The notes below the pieces were generated by a model. That model did no database searches, was not told the origin of the DNA, and saw only the letters and a list, made by a program, of their open reading frames with translations. Position numbers and translations under genes: made by a program. This document shows, one piece after another, positions 21,794-31,543 of a DNA stretch of 64,000 nt; position 1 is the first letter of the stretch; every line of letters starts with the position of its first letter. The DNA lies in contig OY294045.1 of assembly GCA_958510825.1 (NCBI GenBank), positions 96,656,988-96,720,987 on the forward strand, given 5' to 3'. This DNA comes from Brachypterus glaber. Lineage: Eukaryota > Arthropoda > Insecta > Coleoptera > Kateretidae.

Positions 21794-22574
21794 CGGTCAG
21801 CTGAAATAATTTAGAATTTTATTTTTCCCTTAACCCAAGAAAGTGACTAAAAAAGAAACAAAGTACACAGTGTAAACTTTTTTCCCGAGCCCAAAAAATA
21901 TATTTTTCTTGTGAATTTAAAGGTGCAGAATCAAAATTTGACCTTAAAAAAATCCAGCACGTCTTATTTTTTAAATTTTAGTACAGACAATTATGTCAAT
22001 TTAAAAATAATTTATAAAACAAAATATTGTGTTTTTTTTTTTTTTGTTTTTTTTAATGCTTCTGCATCATAAAAATGTTACTTTATTACATAAGAACCAT
22101 ATTACCTTTTACATACATATAACATTTTTTGATTCATTTTTGACCCTCTAGTAATGGTTTTTTGACAATTTTTAGCATGAGTACGTGGCGATAATTTTGT
22201 CCCCTTATGCACCCTTCTCCTTACCCTCCACCCCTAATTAGTTTTGTCACATTATCCATTTTTTTTTAAATATTTTTTTTATAATATCCCTATTTATTCT
22301 ACCTATGAAATTAAAGTTTCCATGTGTTAAGTTGGGTATTTTTTAACTAATATTGAGTCGCCGAATCTAAATTTGTCCTTGGAATATTTTTATCTCCCAT
22401 GATTTTAGAACAAAAGAGGGATAAAATAATAATTTTTTAACATTTTTATCTCATTTTTCTCAGAAAACTTAGGTAATAGAAATATTCTGAGGCCAGATTC
22501 GGTTTCAGCGACCCAAAATTAGTTAAAAAACATATGACTCCAATTAGGGCAAGAAACCGTGTTGCCTAGTGTTA

Positions 22575-22665
22575 TGTAGAAAACAAGCCGTGTAGGTATG
22601 TAATGCTTCGTATTCCATTATTTACTCATCACAGTGGATATTAAATTACGTTTTCTCAAATACTT
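22575..22665. repeat. family A terminus
   Basis: AACAAGCCGTGTAGGTATG followed by TAATGCTTCGTATTCCATTA and CATCACAGTGG matches the A-family terminal sequence on the minus orientation. It lies directly outside the right TIR of element P. Confidence 0.6.
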
Positions 22666-22869
22666 ATTAAACGAAAATTAAAATCATTTAAAAAAAATGC
22701 AAAATAAATTGTTTGTCTAGCCGAACCATTATGAGAAATTTATTAAAAGACCTATGATAAAAATTTTACAACGAGTGTCAATATTTGACATCTAATTTAA
22801 AATGTAAAAATATATAAAAATTTATTAAAATGCCTATATCTCGGACACTAATAGTCCTACGATAACGTT

Positions 22870-23190
22870 ATAGTATATTAAAGTACTAGTTTCATAACAT
22901 ACGTTTTTAGCGCACCAGTACAAGTTTAGAAAACGAGCCGCTTGCGGTACTAGTGGTCTAAAAACGTGTTATGAAACGAGTGCTTTATACAATTTTTTCT
23001 ATTTTGCTCTAAAATTTAAAAAACTTACATTTAAATTGATGACTGATTCATGGATTTTTTTTTGGGTTGGCATTACAGTTTACACTATGTTTAAAATTCT
23101 AAGAACAAATGATATTTTGATATATTTTACAGTCATCTCTTCTTTTTTCACTGCAATTAACCAGTCCATAGTTTTAACACGGTAAAAAAT
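22870..23190 (-). repeat. dispersed repeat M, copy 1
   Basis: In reverse orientation this matches 27172-27440. Shared strings are AAATATCATTTGTTC-like, TAATTTAAATGTAAGTT-like, ATTTTAGA...AAATAGAAAAAATTGTA and CACGTTTTTAG. The inner part (22880-22995) is itself an imperfect hairpin (GTTTCATAACATACGTTTTT against AAAAACGTGTTATGAAAC). Confidence 0.6.
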
Positions 23191-24420
23191 AACCCAAACA
23201 CAAAATTTTGTTAAAAAATAAACTTTAAATCGACATTGACATTTGCACGCAAAACGTCAAGAAATAAGATTTTGGTATGTTGCCAACCCGACAGAAAAAA
23301 AAGTAGAGACCTCTTATGGGCCTATAAGAACACGCAAAATGCGTGTGATTATGAGCTTATAAGAGTCGCAAAATAGAAAAAATTTAAAATATTGGCCCGA
23401 TCTGGCCTCATCTGTAGCTAAGCCATACATAAGGCATAAAAAATATTTATCCATCTACAAAAACTGCGCAAACTGTGTGAAAATACAGGCATTCCTCTTT
23501 TACGCAGAAATAATATCTTTACGTCGATTTTACATATTTACTTTTTAAGCCATTTTTAAATGCCTACAAGCTTTTTAGTCATAAAAATATTATTTTATCT
23601 ATTTTATCTTATATTTGTCCAAAAGATTCGTTTTGATAATACACACAAATTTATGAAAAAAAAAAAAGTTTTCGAGTTTATCATATAGGGGGCGCTACAC
23701 TCATTTTTCCTTTTAAAATAGACTATTCTGGGAACAAAAAACTCGCTGCAGTAGCGCAATCTATAAAAACTTAGCGAACTATGTAAAAATATACGTATTT
23801 CCTTATTATGCAATTTGAAGAGTTCGTAAAACAGCGCGGTACGGACAATACGATAAGTTCGTCAGGGGGCGCGATACTCACGCCACTATCGCCTCAAAAG
23901 AACAAAAATAACAATAGTTATTCGTAATGAATCACACTATGGAAAATACGTCCAATAAATAACATTTCGCGTAGAACGAGTTGCAAATAGGGCTTACGCC
24001 ATTTCTCCGAGGAAACATCATCTTGGGCCCAAGTACAAGAAGACACCTGGAACAATACAAGTAAGTCCCTTTTGCCTCACGTCACACAGGTCCTTCCATA
24101 AAACACCCCAGTGGTTAACAATAATTATAATTATTAAATAATAAAAAAATAATTATTTTAACACGTTTTAATTTCATATTTGGCCAAAATTTAGGTCTTG
24201 TTAATATATCAACCAATGAATATAAATAAATTTATGAAAATATTGTTTATGATTTCTAAACAAAGGGGGCGCAAATTTTATTTTTTCTTTCGATCGTTAT
24301 CAACTTTCGTATAAAATTATGAGCAAAAAACTAAATTTAGTTGCTAATAACAGCCTAACGTTAAATAGGGCCTATGTGTCAAAGTATGGGTTCGATTGAA
24401 CCAAAAATTTGGATTTAGAG
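23191..24420. other. unassigned
   Basis: No gene recognised. The phrase GGGGGCGC occurs at about 23688, 23875 and 24267 in similar contexts (followed by TACACTC, GATACTCAC and AAATTTT), hinting at degenerate copies of one sequence. The open frame on the minus strand at 23604-23813 shows no motif. Confidence 0.35.
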
Positions 24421-24431
24421 TTTTTTTATGA

Positions 24432-25446
24432 TCAGACATAAAATATCGTCCACTAAAGGCTCTAGTTGTCTAACTCCAAATTTTTCAAAAATGAGATTTT
24501 TATCAAATTTGCTTCATTATCTGATTACCAACATACTTCAAAAAAAAAAGTTGCATTAAACCAATATCAGCCTCAAAAAATGCAAAAATGTAAATATTTT
24601 AAGTCGCTAAGTGTCTAACTCCATCATATGATTGTGAGAAAACAATTAAATGAGAACTGTCACTAATGTCAAACTATTTCTGGACAACAGGGGATCCCGT
24701 TTATACCCTATGTTTAAGTTTCTATTTCAGAAAACAAACTAAAATAATTATAACTTAAATCTTTTTTATAATAATAAATACGTATACTTAACTAAATCCA
24801 AAAAACATAAAAGATTCGTTACATTTATGATACATACATAATTATGTATAATAATATACATTAGAATTTAGTTAGATAATATTTGATTGTTTAATAATAT
24901 TAGATTTTGATAATATTGACCACAAAAATGTAAATAAAGTATTTAAGTTTTGAATGTTGCTTAATAATTATTATATTTTTTTTATAACAACGTTACAAAA
25001 TAAAATATATTTTTTTCTCATGGGATTTAATTATTTTTATGAAGGTTTTATAATGTATAAATTTTATAATACTAATATTATCTAGGTATATGTATTATGC
25101 CTACCTAGTAGTAATATTATATATTAAATATAAAAATATAAATTTTTTGTAATAATATTACGCGATATAATACGATAGGTATCCTCTTTTATCTTCCCTT
25201 GGAGTTAGACCATTAGTGAATTTAGATTCTGTGGTTAAAATTTAATTTTCAAATAATTTATATAAAATAGATAACAATGAAAAGTTTTAAATACATTAAC
25301 ACATTTCAAACATTTTTACCTGTGAACAAGCTAGTTTTAAAGTTCTAAATTGCTATATATAAGTTTTAAATCGTTTTTTACGTCTCCTGAAAAATATGAC
25401 GTTTTGGAGTTAGACCGTTAGAGCCTTTAGATGACGATATGTAAAA
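24432..25446. mobile_element. putative TIR element N, about 1 kb
   Basis: AAAATATCGTCCACTAAAGG then CTCTAGTTGTCTAACTCCAA (24439-24480) is inverted at 25402-25443 (TTTGGAGTTAGACCGTTAGA, then GCCTTTAGATGACGATAT). The arms are about 40 bp with few mismatches. Further GTCTAACTCCA or TGGAGTTAGAC motifs occur at about 24612 and 25199, suggesting subterminal repeats. The centre (24720-25190) is extremely AT-rich and non-coding. Exact ends and target duplication are unclear. Confidence 0.6.
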
Positions 25447-25542
25447 ATTAAGAAAATTTAAGGACCCTTAAAAATCAAAAAGTCGAAGATCTAGCGAAGT
25501 CATAGTTAAGCGCTTGATAAAAGGTTTAAGTAATAGTATTTA

Positions 25543-25914
25543 TCCAATACATACAGATAATAAGACAATTACCAGCATTATTTTAAATAGATAAACTCAA
25601 TAATATCCCCCGCATGGCTTTTACTTTATTGAGTGGATAATTATTTATTTTACCCACTCAACTGTCACTTGTCAAATTATTTTCTTGTAAATGTCATTAA
25701 AATTTTTAATAAAAATATGAATTCCTAAGCTATTTATTGGATAAAACCTTGTATGGCACTCATGGGTAAACCGATATTGCCCTCTCGAAAATTAACCTGC
25801 TTGGCTGACGCCTCGTTTGGAGGCGTCCAGCCAAACGAGGCGTCAGCCAAGCAGGTTAATTTTCTCATGGGCAATATCTTACTTTACCCACTAGTACCAT
25901 AAATAACTATTTTT
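25543..25914. repeat. dispersed element L, copy 2 (filled site)
   Basis: Matches 18287-18575 over its whole length apart from a few substitutions and the 78-bp hairpin inserted between CCCTCTC and TCATGGGC. Confidence 0.85.
25787..25864. mobile_element. 78-bp perfect hairpin insertion
   Basis: Two 34-base arms, GAAAATTAACCTGCTTGGCT... and ...AGCCAAGCAGGTTAATTTTC, are exactly complementary around a 10-base loop (AGGCGTCCAG). Comparison with the empty copy at 18287-18575 shows that exactly this segment plus a duplicated TC was added. Perfect pairing means it is recent or under conversion or selection. It is GC-richer than its surroundings. It could be a minimal MITE or a microRNA-precursor-like hairpin. 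Confidence 0.85.
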
Positions 25915-26337
25915 TTTAAATAATAAGTCTACGGGTATTAAAGTGAATAGCCGGAGTTGGAAAACTTTATTGTCCACATACGTTAAGCTAAACATAGGTC
26001 TCACTGAAACTCTATTTACATGATAGCCGAAAATGAATAGCAGTAAAAAAAGGAAAACGTAAAATTCAAAGCACGAAGTCTGTTTCTATTATACATATAT
26101 ATAGTCTTTTCGGTAAACGACACATGGAACTGAGCCAAATAGACAATTTAGAAATAACGAGAAGAGTTTTGTGGTTTTCTAAAATCACAAGAGAAGTATT
26201 AAATTTAGATAAGAAAATTTAAAGTTTTTCCATTTGTAATTTCTTATGGAAATATCCACTTATTATACTGCATGAGATATCATATAATTTAGCCAGAAAA
26301 AGCCACATCTTTGTGCAATGACAGCTTTATCCATTAA
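25915..26337. other. unassigned
   Basis: No coding or repeat structure recognised between element L and family B copy 4. Confidence 0.4.
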
Positions 26338-27166
26338 AATATTTTGCTTTCCCATTTTGAAAATTTTTAAAATTTCGGATTTCGTGCAATAAATTTTCAA
26401 ATTTTTTTTTTGCGTATTAATCAATTTCATGTCGATATTAATCAATTTTAAGAAAAAAAAATTGTCGATCGGTCTGTCCGGAAAATCTTGTGGGTACGAT
26501 AACTTAAGAACGCTTTAAGCTAAAGACTTGAAATTTGACATGTATGTTACCAAAAGTTCTAGCTCGGGATTGTTTTTGGGGAACAATGGGGTGCGGCAAG
26601 GGCAAACGGGGAAAAATACATTTTTTTTTTAATTTGAAAATTGCTATTTAGCAAAAAGTTTTTGAGGTTGCTGAAATTGAATCTGCTAATAAAATTTTTT
26701 TGAGGGGGTAAATATTTTTAAATATTTTCAATATTTTCGTCAAAATTGGTATTTAGGGGTTTTTGGGGTTGACGAATATGAATCTAATATCTTTTTTTAA
26801 ATTTCACTCCCTGAGGGGTGGGGGTAGTTTTCATAAAAATTGGTATATTGGGGTTTTTAAGGTTGCTGAAAGAATCTGATAATAAAAAAGTTATAACTCC
26901 ACCCCCTAAGAGGCGGGGGGTATTTTTCGTGAAAATTGGTATATTTTTAAGGTTGCTAAAAGTAAATCTACCCTGTTGAAAATGACGGGTCTGGGCGCGT
27001 ATAAATGGTGCACAAACCATACTTGAGCGGGTGAATCTCATCCGCTCAAGTACGATTTGTGCACCATTTAAACCCGCCCAGACCCGTCATTTTTAACGGT
27101 AATATTAAAATAAAATTTAACGCGCACAGGTGTAAAATGGGAAAGATCTTTTACTGGCAGTGTATT
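26338..27166 (+). mobile_element. family B copy 4, with hairpin MITE inserted
   Basis: The left end GCTTTCCCATTTTGAAAATT and right end TCTTTTACTGGCAGTG match the other B copies. The GTCGATCGGTCTGTCCGG segment, ACGATAACTTAAGAACG and about three 98-bp units are present. A 129-bp TA-flanked hairpin element interrupts it at 26971-27099. Confidence 0.75.
26971..27099. mobile_element. 129-bp TA-flanked hairpin MITE
   Basis: The ends CCCTGTTGAAAATGACGGG and CCCGTCATTTTTAACGG are inverted repeats continuing through TCTGGGCG, AATGGTGCACAAA and TACTTGAGCGG to a short loop (GTGAATCTCA). TA stands on both sides (26969-26970 and 27100-27101). The corresponding place in family B copy 1 (AAAGTAAATCTAATAATCC, near 2300) is the empty site. 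The arms differ at a few positions. Open frames on the minus strand across it are not genes. Confidence 0.85.
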
Positions 27167-27171
27167 TATTA

Positions 27172-27440
27172 CCGTGTTAAAATCGAGGCTTGGTTACTTG
27201 CAGTGAAAAAGAGAAGGCATGACTATAAAATATATTAAAATAATATTTGTTCTTAGAATTTTAAACATGGCGAAAACTGTTTTGCCAACCCGAAACAAAA
27301 ATCCCTAAATCAATCATTAATTTAAATGTAAGTTCTTTAAAATTTTCATTAATTTAAATGTTTTTTTTTTAATTTTAGATCAAAATAGAAAAAATTGTAA
27401 AAAACACGTTTTTAGCGTGCCCTGAAAACGTATGTTATAT
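27172..27440 (+). repeat. dispersed repeat M, copy 2
   Basis: The counterpart of 22870-23190 in the opposite orientation, beginning near ACCGTGTTAAAATCGAGGC. It lies right after the end of family B copy 4. Confidence 0.6.
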
Positions 27441-27995
27441 ACTATTAAATATGAGTTATCCGGTTTTTGGATTGTAAGAATTTGTAAATAAATAAATAAG
27501 GTAGAAAGACTCCGATATGACCGACCGGTCGTTAGCCTGTTGGAGATTTCCAATAAATATTTTTATTATTATTATAAAATAAGTTATACTGAACCAGGTA
27601 CCCTAAAAAATTTAGGCTAAAATATATACTTTTAAGTATATTAAAATGGAAATATCTATTTGAATAGAGATTTATGGTTTATACGGACCATTAACCTTCT
27701 AACACATTTTCCAAATGTTCACAGCTTGCTTATAAATTTACTGCATCTTACTAAAGCTGAAATACCTAAAAGTCATCTAAATAAATCTAAAATATTTAAA
27801 AGTCATCTCAATAAACCTAAAATATTTAAAAGTCATTTAAATATATTATAATGCACGGCTTTAAACAATTTTTTATACGAGAAGACTCTTCTATTTTTTT
27901 TAATCCATCCAAAATATTGATAACGACTTTTTCCTAGGATCCCTTATGAAAACGACATTTAGCCCACGCTTTTGTTCTTCGGAAAACGCCTTATA
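27441..27995. other. unassigned, with a short repeat of AAAGTCATCTAAATAAA-like units
   Basis: At 27765-27845 three degenerate units of about 30 bp (AAAAGTCATCTAAATAAATC and similar) follow each other. A microsatellite-like (ATT)n tract with LINE-tail appearance lies at 27550-27580. The short open frame through it is repeat-derived. Confidence 0.45.
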
Positions 27996-28679
27996 CATAG
28001 ACAAGGAAAGACCTCCAAAGCCGTTGCGGGATACTGTGATAAATGTGCCTAACGCATCTGAGATAAACTTGCACATGCGCACTACTATTGTTGTTTTTGA
28101 CGAGTATTTTTAACCTTAGTTTTGTGTCAAATAAAAATTGTAAAAAATTCAACAAAAAACAATAAATATCTACGAAGAAACGTCGAAATAGTTTTTTTTA
28201 ATTATTTTATAAGAATTTTTCGAGGTGTGCGAGTTTCGGGATTTTGTACAACTACTTTGAGTACACCAGGGATTGACCCTTTGCTCTTCATAAAGCAACA
28301 ATACACGTTAGGTTTAAAGTTATAAACAAATGCAGCAAAAAAACAATTAAAACACAGTAGAAGTCGAAAAATGAACAGAAACAAACGACGATCTGACAGT
28401 ACTGACAGTATAAACAAACTACTAATAATTCGTCACCCCAGTATTGGTTTGCCATATCTCTATTTTTGGACATTTTAAGATTTTTAGTGGGGGATTTTTG
28501 GAGATACGACAAATGAATACTGGGGTGATGAATTGTTTTACGACCGACAGCATTTCACTGCTGATAGAGATGTGTACTGCGCAAGGTCAGATATATTGCG
28601 TTACGTCATTTCGCTGCCCCGTTTTGTCACAAAATAATCTTGCGCAGGCTGGACTAATGGTTCTCTTTCCATCTCTATG
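27996..28679 (-). mobile_element. hAT-like MITE family G, copy 1 (full length)
   Basis: Ends CATAGACAAGGAAAGA (left) and TCTTTCCATCTCTATG (right) are inverted repeats of about 16 bp, and both flanks are GCCTTATA (27988-27995 and 28680-28687), a perfect 8-bp target duplication. Copies G2 and G3 lie at 40775-41461 and 47271-47854. The 684-bp interior holds an internal inverted repeat (AATACTGGGGTGAC...) and a short frame beginning MSKNRDMANQYWGDELLV in this copy; see copy G2. No transposase. Confidence 0.85.
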
Positions 28680-28687
28680 GCCTTATA

Positions 28688-29510
28688 TCACACTAGTTTT
28701 ATATTTTCATACCACCCTAGTTTGATGTTTATGTATGTATGTTGGCCTAATTTTGTTTAGATATTGAAGTGGTAAATTCTACGAATTTTACTCACCTCGT
28801 TTTATATGCCATTTTCCACCTTTCATTGCAGACTTTTTTTATGTCTTTTATGTTTTTCAATCCAAATATTTATGTTTTTCATGTCAAAAATAAAAACTAT
28901 AGTTATAACCTTACTATTTTGACCCAGGTCAATATAACTTAATATGTTTTATTAATGTCTAGATTTTATAGAAAGGCATGACCTTTATTCGAGAACTATT
29001 TAAGCCAAAACTTTCAAATTGAAAACAGAACATCGAAAAACTCACACTTCATTATTATTATGTCATTCATGAATCAGGTACATTTTTCAGCAAATCAGCC
29101 ATTTTTAAATCGAAACTCGGGTACTCGAAAAAACCCGGTACTAAAGTTTTTTTCATTTAAATAACTATGTGCTGTTTCATCAAGCAAGAGTGTAAATTAA
29201 AAGTCGCTCAGTGAATATTTTCAAAACAGATTCGAATATTGGATGTGCGAATATACTGCGTAGTTTATTTTATAAAACATAACTATATTCTGTACACAAA
29301 CATATACTATTCAAACCTGTTGTAAAAATATTTACTGTGCGATTTTTTATTTACTATCTTGCTTGATAAAACAGACCATAGTGCCTAATAAAAGCAAATT
29401 TTTAAAATTAGGCCATAGTTTTAATGATATATGTCATGAAAATGCCAGAAAATTTTAAAATAAGCAATTTACAGATTTTTTTTGAACAAAAGCTCATTTT
29501 AATTTAAATA
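28688..29510. other. unassigned
   Basis: No gene recognised. A short hairpin CGGGTACTCGAAAAAACCCG lies near 29119. The remainder is AT-rich without repeats that I could match elsewhere. Confidence 0.4.
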
Positions 29511-29559
29511 TATCTTTTATCCACGGCCGTGAATAATAGCTATTAATCATTCGGGTGAT

Positions 29560-29660
29560 TAGGCCACTCGCCTATCGGCTCGTGTCCCAAAATTTACCCT
29601 CATTGGTCAATGCAATTATCATACGCTCATTGAATAATATACTATTAACCTATTCCGTCA
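29560..29660. repeat. short dispersed repeat shared with 63378-63460
   Basis: CGCCTATCGGCTCGTGTCC, AAAATTTACCCT and CTCATTGAATAATATACT occur in the same order at 63378-63460, where the sequence is joined directly to a truncated family F copy. Confidence 0.65.
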
Positions 29661-29842
29661 AAATTCAAAAAGTTTACTTAATAATTTTATTCATGTAAAT
29701 TGTGAATGTTTCTTAGCAAATATAACGCAACCTCATGTTTTTTTCACCTAAGTTTGCTATTTGTACTTACGAAAACCTTTTTGGTTATCAAGCACTTGAC
29801 CCAGCGAATGCAAAAACCCCTTCAATAAAGCTTTTGTAAATA

Positions 29843-29930
29843 CAAACAAGCCGAGAAGATATGTTATGCTACGAATTCCATTTACAGTAAATTGTATATT
29901 GCATTTTCCCAAATAACGCAAGTTAAAACT
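29843..29930 (-). repeat. family A terminus
   Basis: AACAAGCCGAGAAGATATG, ATGCTACGAATTCCATTTAC and CAGTAAATTGTATATTGCAT match the A terminus in reverse orientation. The body beyond it is not recognisable. Confidence 0.65.
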
Positions 29931-30023
29931 ATTTAAAACGCAAAATAAAATATTGCAGGAAACAAAAATAGTTCCCCTGTAGGCGGCCTACAATGGGCCC
30001 AGGTTCATTAAAACAAAATTGTA

Positions 30024-30190
30024 CATACAGTGCGATTATAAAGTGCCGAACAGTTTGAAAAGAAAATACTCTTCGTTTGAAGCCACGCCTCTGTTAGAGT
30101 TGTGCGCGACAAGCCCATGTGATTGCTACGTACAATAGCTCGGTGGCCAGTAAAACGCACACAGCTTTCTTGCATTTTACTCATCCTTAT
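30024..30190 (-). mobile_element. MITE family C, copy 2, truncated
   Basis: TACAGTGCGATTATAAAGTG, CGAACAGTTTGAAAAG, AATACTCTTCGTTTGAAGCC and CAGTAAAACGCACACAGC match the intact copy at 39100-39274 in reverse. A roughly 30-bp insertion lies near 30105-30135, and the far TIR is missing where the next hairpin begins. Confidence 0.75.
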
Positions 30191-30434
30191 TGCCAGTTTT
30201 GCCAAACGTCAGGAAAACGAGATTTCAAGGTCATTTGGAGGTCAAAATGGTGATTTTTTGGGAGCGGCCCCGGGACAACATCTCAACGTTCAGAAAGTAT
30301 TCAAGACCTACACAGTTACCCGTGAAGTTAACAGGTCGCTTGAGATATTGCCCCGGGGCCGCTCCCAAAAAAATCACCATTTTGACCTCAAATGACCTGA
30401 AATCTCGTTTTCCTGACGTGATGGGGCAAAACTG
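30190..30434. mobile_element. 245-bp hairpin element
   Basis: Arms of about 100 bp: CAGTTTTGCC...ACGTCAGGAAAACGAGATTT on the left and AAATCTCGTTTTCCTGACGT...GGCAAAACTG on the right, including TTGGGAGCGGCCCCGGG against CCCGGGGCCGCTCCCAA. The loop is about 50 bp. Three overlapping open frames here are products of the palindrome. No clear target duplication. Confidence 0.8.
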
Positions 30435-30740
30435 ACCCGGGGCTCTGGTTCAGGGCGCCAAAATACCTAGGAATGCCATGGTCCGGTCAAATGGTACTGA
30501 CTTTTTTTTTGTAAACCTGTCTAATTATTAACCATTAAAAGAAATACATATGCAAAGGTTTGTGCTGCTTAAATTATGCAATTGGACATGTGGCAGACCG
30601 CAAGTCTAGCATTAACTTGGAAGGTACGTGACCAAGTCTGCTGTTAATGCATAATATACTCTTCGCAGCCTAAAGCTAAAAGAATGAATACAACAACAAA
30701 ACAAATGAATATTTCTCCTTATATTCATTTAAAAAATTGG
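30435..30740. other. unassigned
   Basis: No repeat or gene recognised between the hairpin element and the foldback element. Confidence 0.4.
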
Positions 30741-31543
30741 CAGACTAACATCTCTACTCCAAATTTCTCTACTCCCTAACATCCCTACTCCCTAACATCC
30801 CTACTCCACAACAACTCTACTCCGTAACATCTCTACTCCATAACATCTCTACTCCGTAACAACTCTACTCCACACTATAGACACTCGATTAGCCACTTGT
30901 CTTAACTCAAAAGAATATTTGTCATGCTAAGTCACTGTCAAAAATGAATTCAGTTTATTAATTACTTACATATTAGTGCATGTTAAGAGTACGCGATCAT
31001 TGTTGCTTTTAGAATAATTCATTTATGATTGTTTTAGATTTACATTTAAAGATAAACGTTTTCTTGGAAAAAAATAAAATAATCTAGAAGAAGAAGATTC
31101 TTTGTTCTTTGAACTGCTCATTTATTATTAAGTGACTAATAAAGTGCATATAGTGTGGAGTAGAGTTGTTACAGAGTAGAAATGTTATGGAGTAGAGATG
31201 TTACGGAGTAGAGTTGTTGTGGAGTAGGGATGTTATGGAGTAGGGATGTTAGGGAGTACACGGAAAGAAAATAGTGGGCTCTGCGCTATACATTATAAGA
31301 TATTGGTAACAGTGGCAAATTATAGTGATTTAAGCTATAGATTATAAGGGACACAATAACTAATAATATAATAATAATAATAATAATAGTTTATTTCCAG
31401 TAGACTACAAGATATAGTATAGGATAAGTCAATTTAAGATTAAAGTTAAAAACTACAGATTAAAAATACAATTAAATATTAAATTACCTACATACTAAAA
31501 AAAATATATATATACAAATATACAAAAAAAGATACATAGACAT

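Larger units (their letters stand above)
19873..22571. mobile_element. Harbinger-type TIR element P, invaded by a LINE
   Basis: The left end CACTAGGCAACA follows TTA (19870-19872) and the right end TGTTGCCTAGTG precedes TTA (22572-22574). A 12-bp perfect TIR with a TTA target duplication fits PIF/Harbinger elements. The outer parts hold similar AT-rich blocks in the same orientation (for example 19940-19985 and 21915-21960, both with GACC/GACT-TTAAAAAAAT...CAGCAC). No transposase is visible. The middle is occupied by a LINE fragment and a hammerhead-like motif. Confidence 0.7.

Noticed and set aside
30123..30435. Overlapping 80-90-codon frames on the plus strand
   Set aside because: They run through the two arms of the GC-rich hairpin, whose palindromic composition keeps several frames open.
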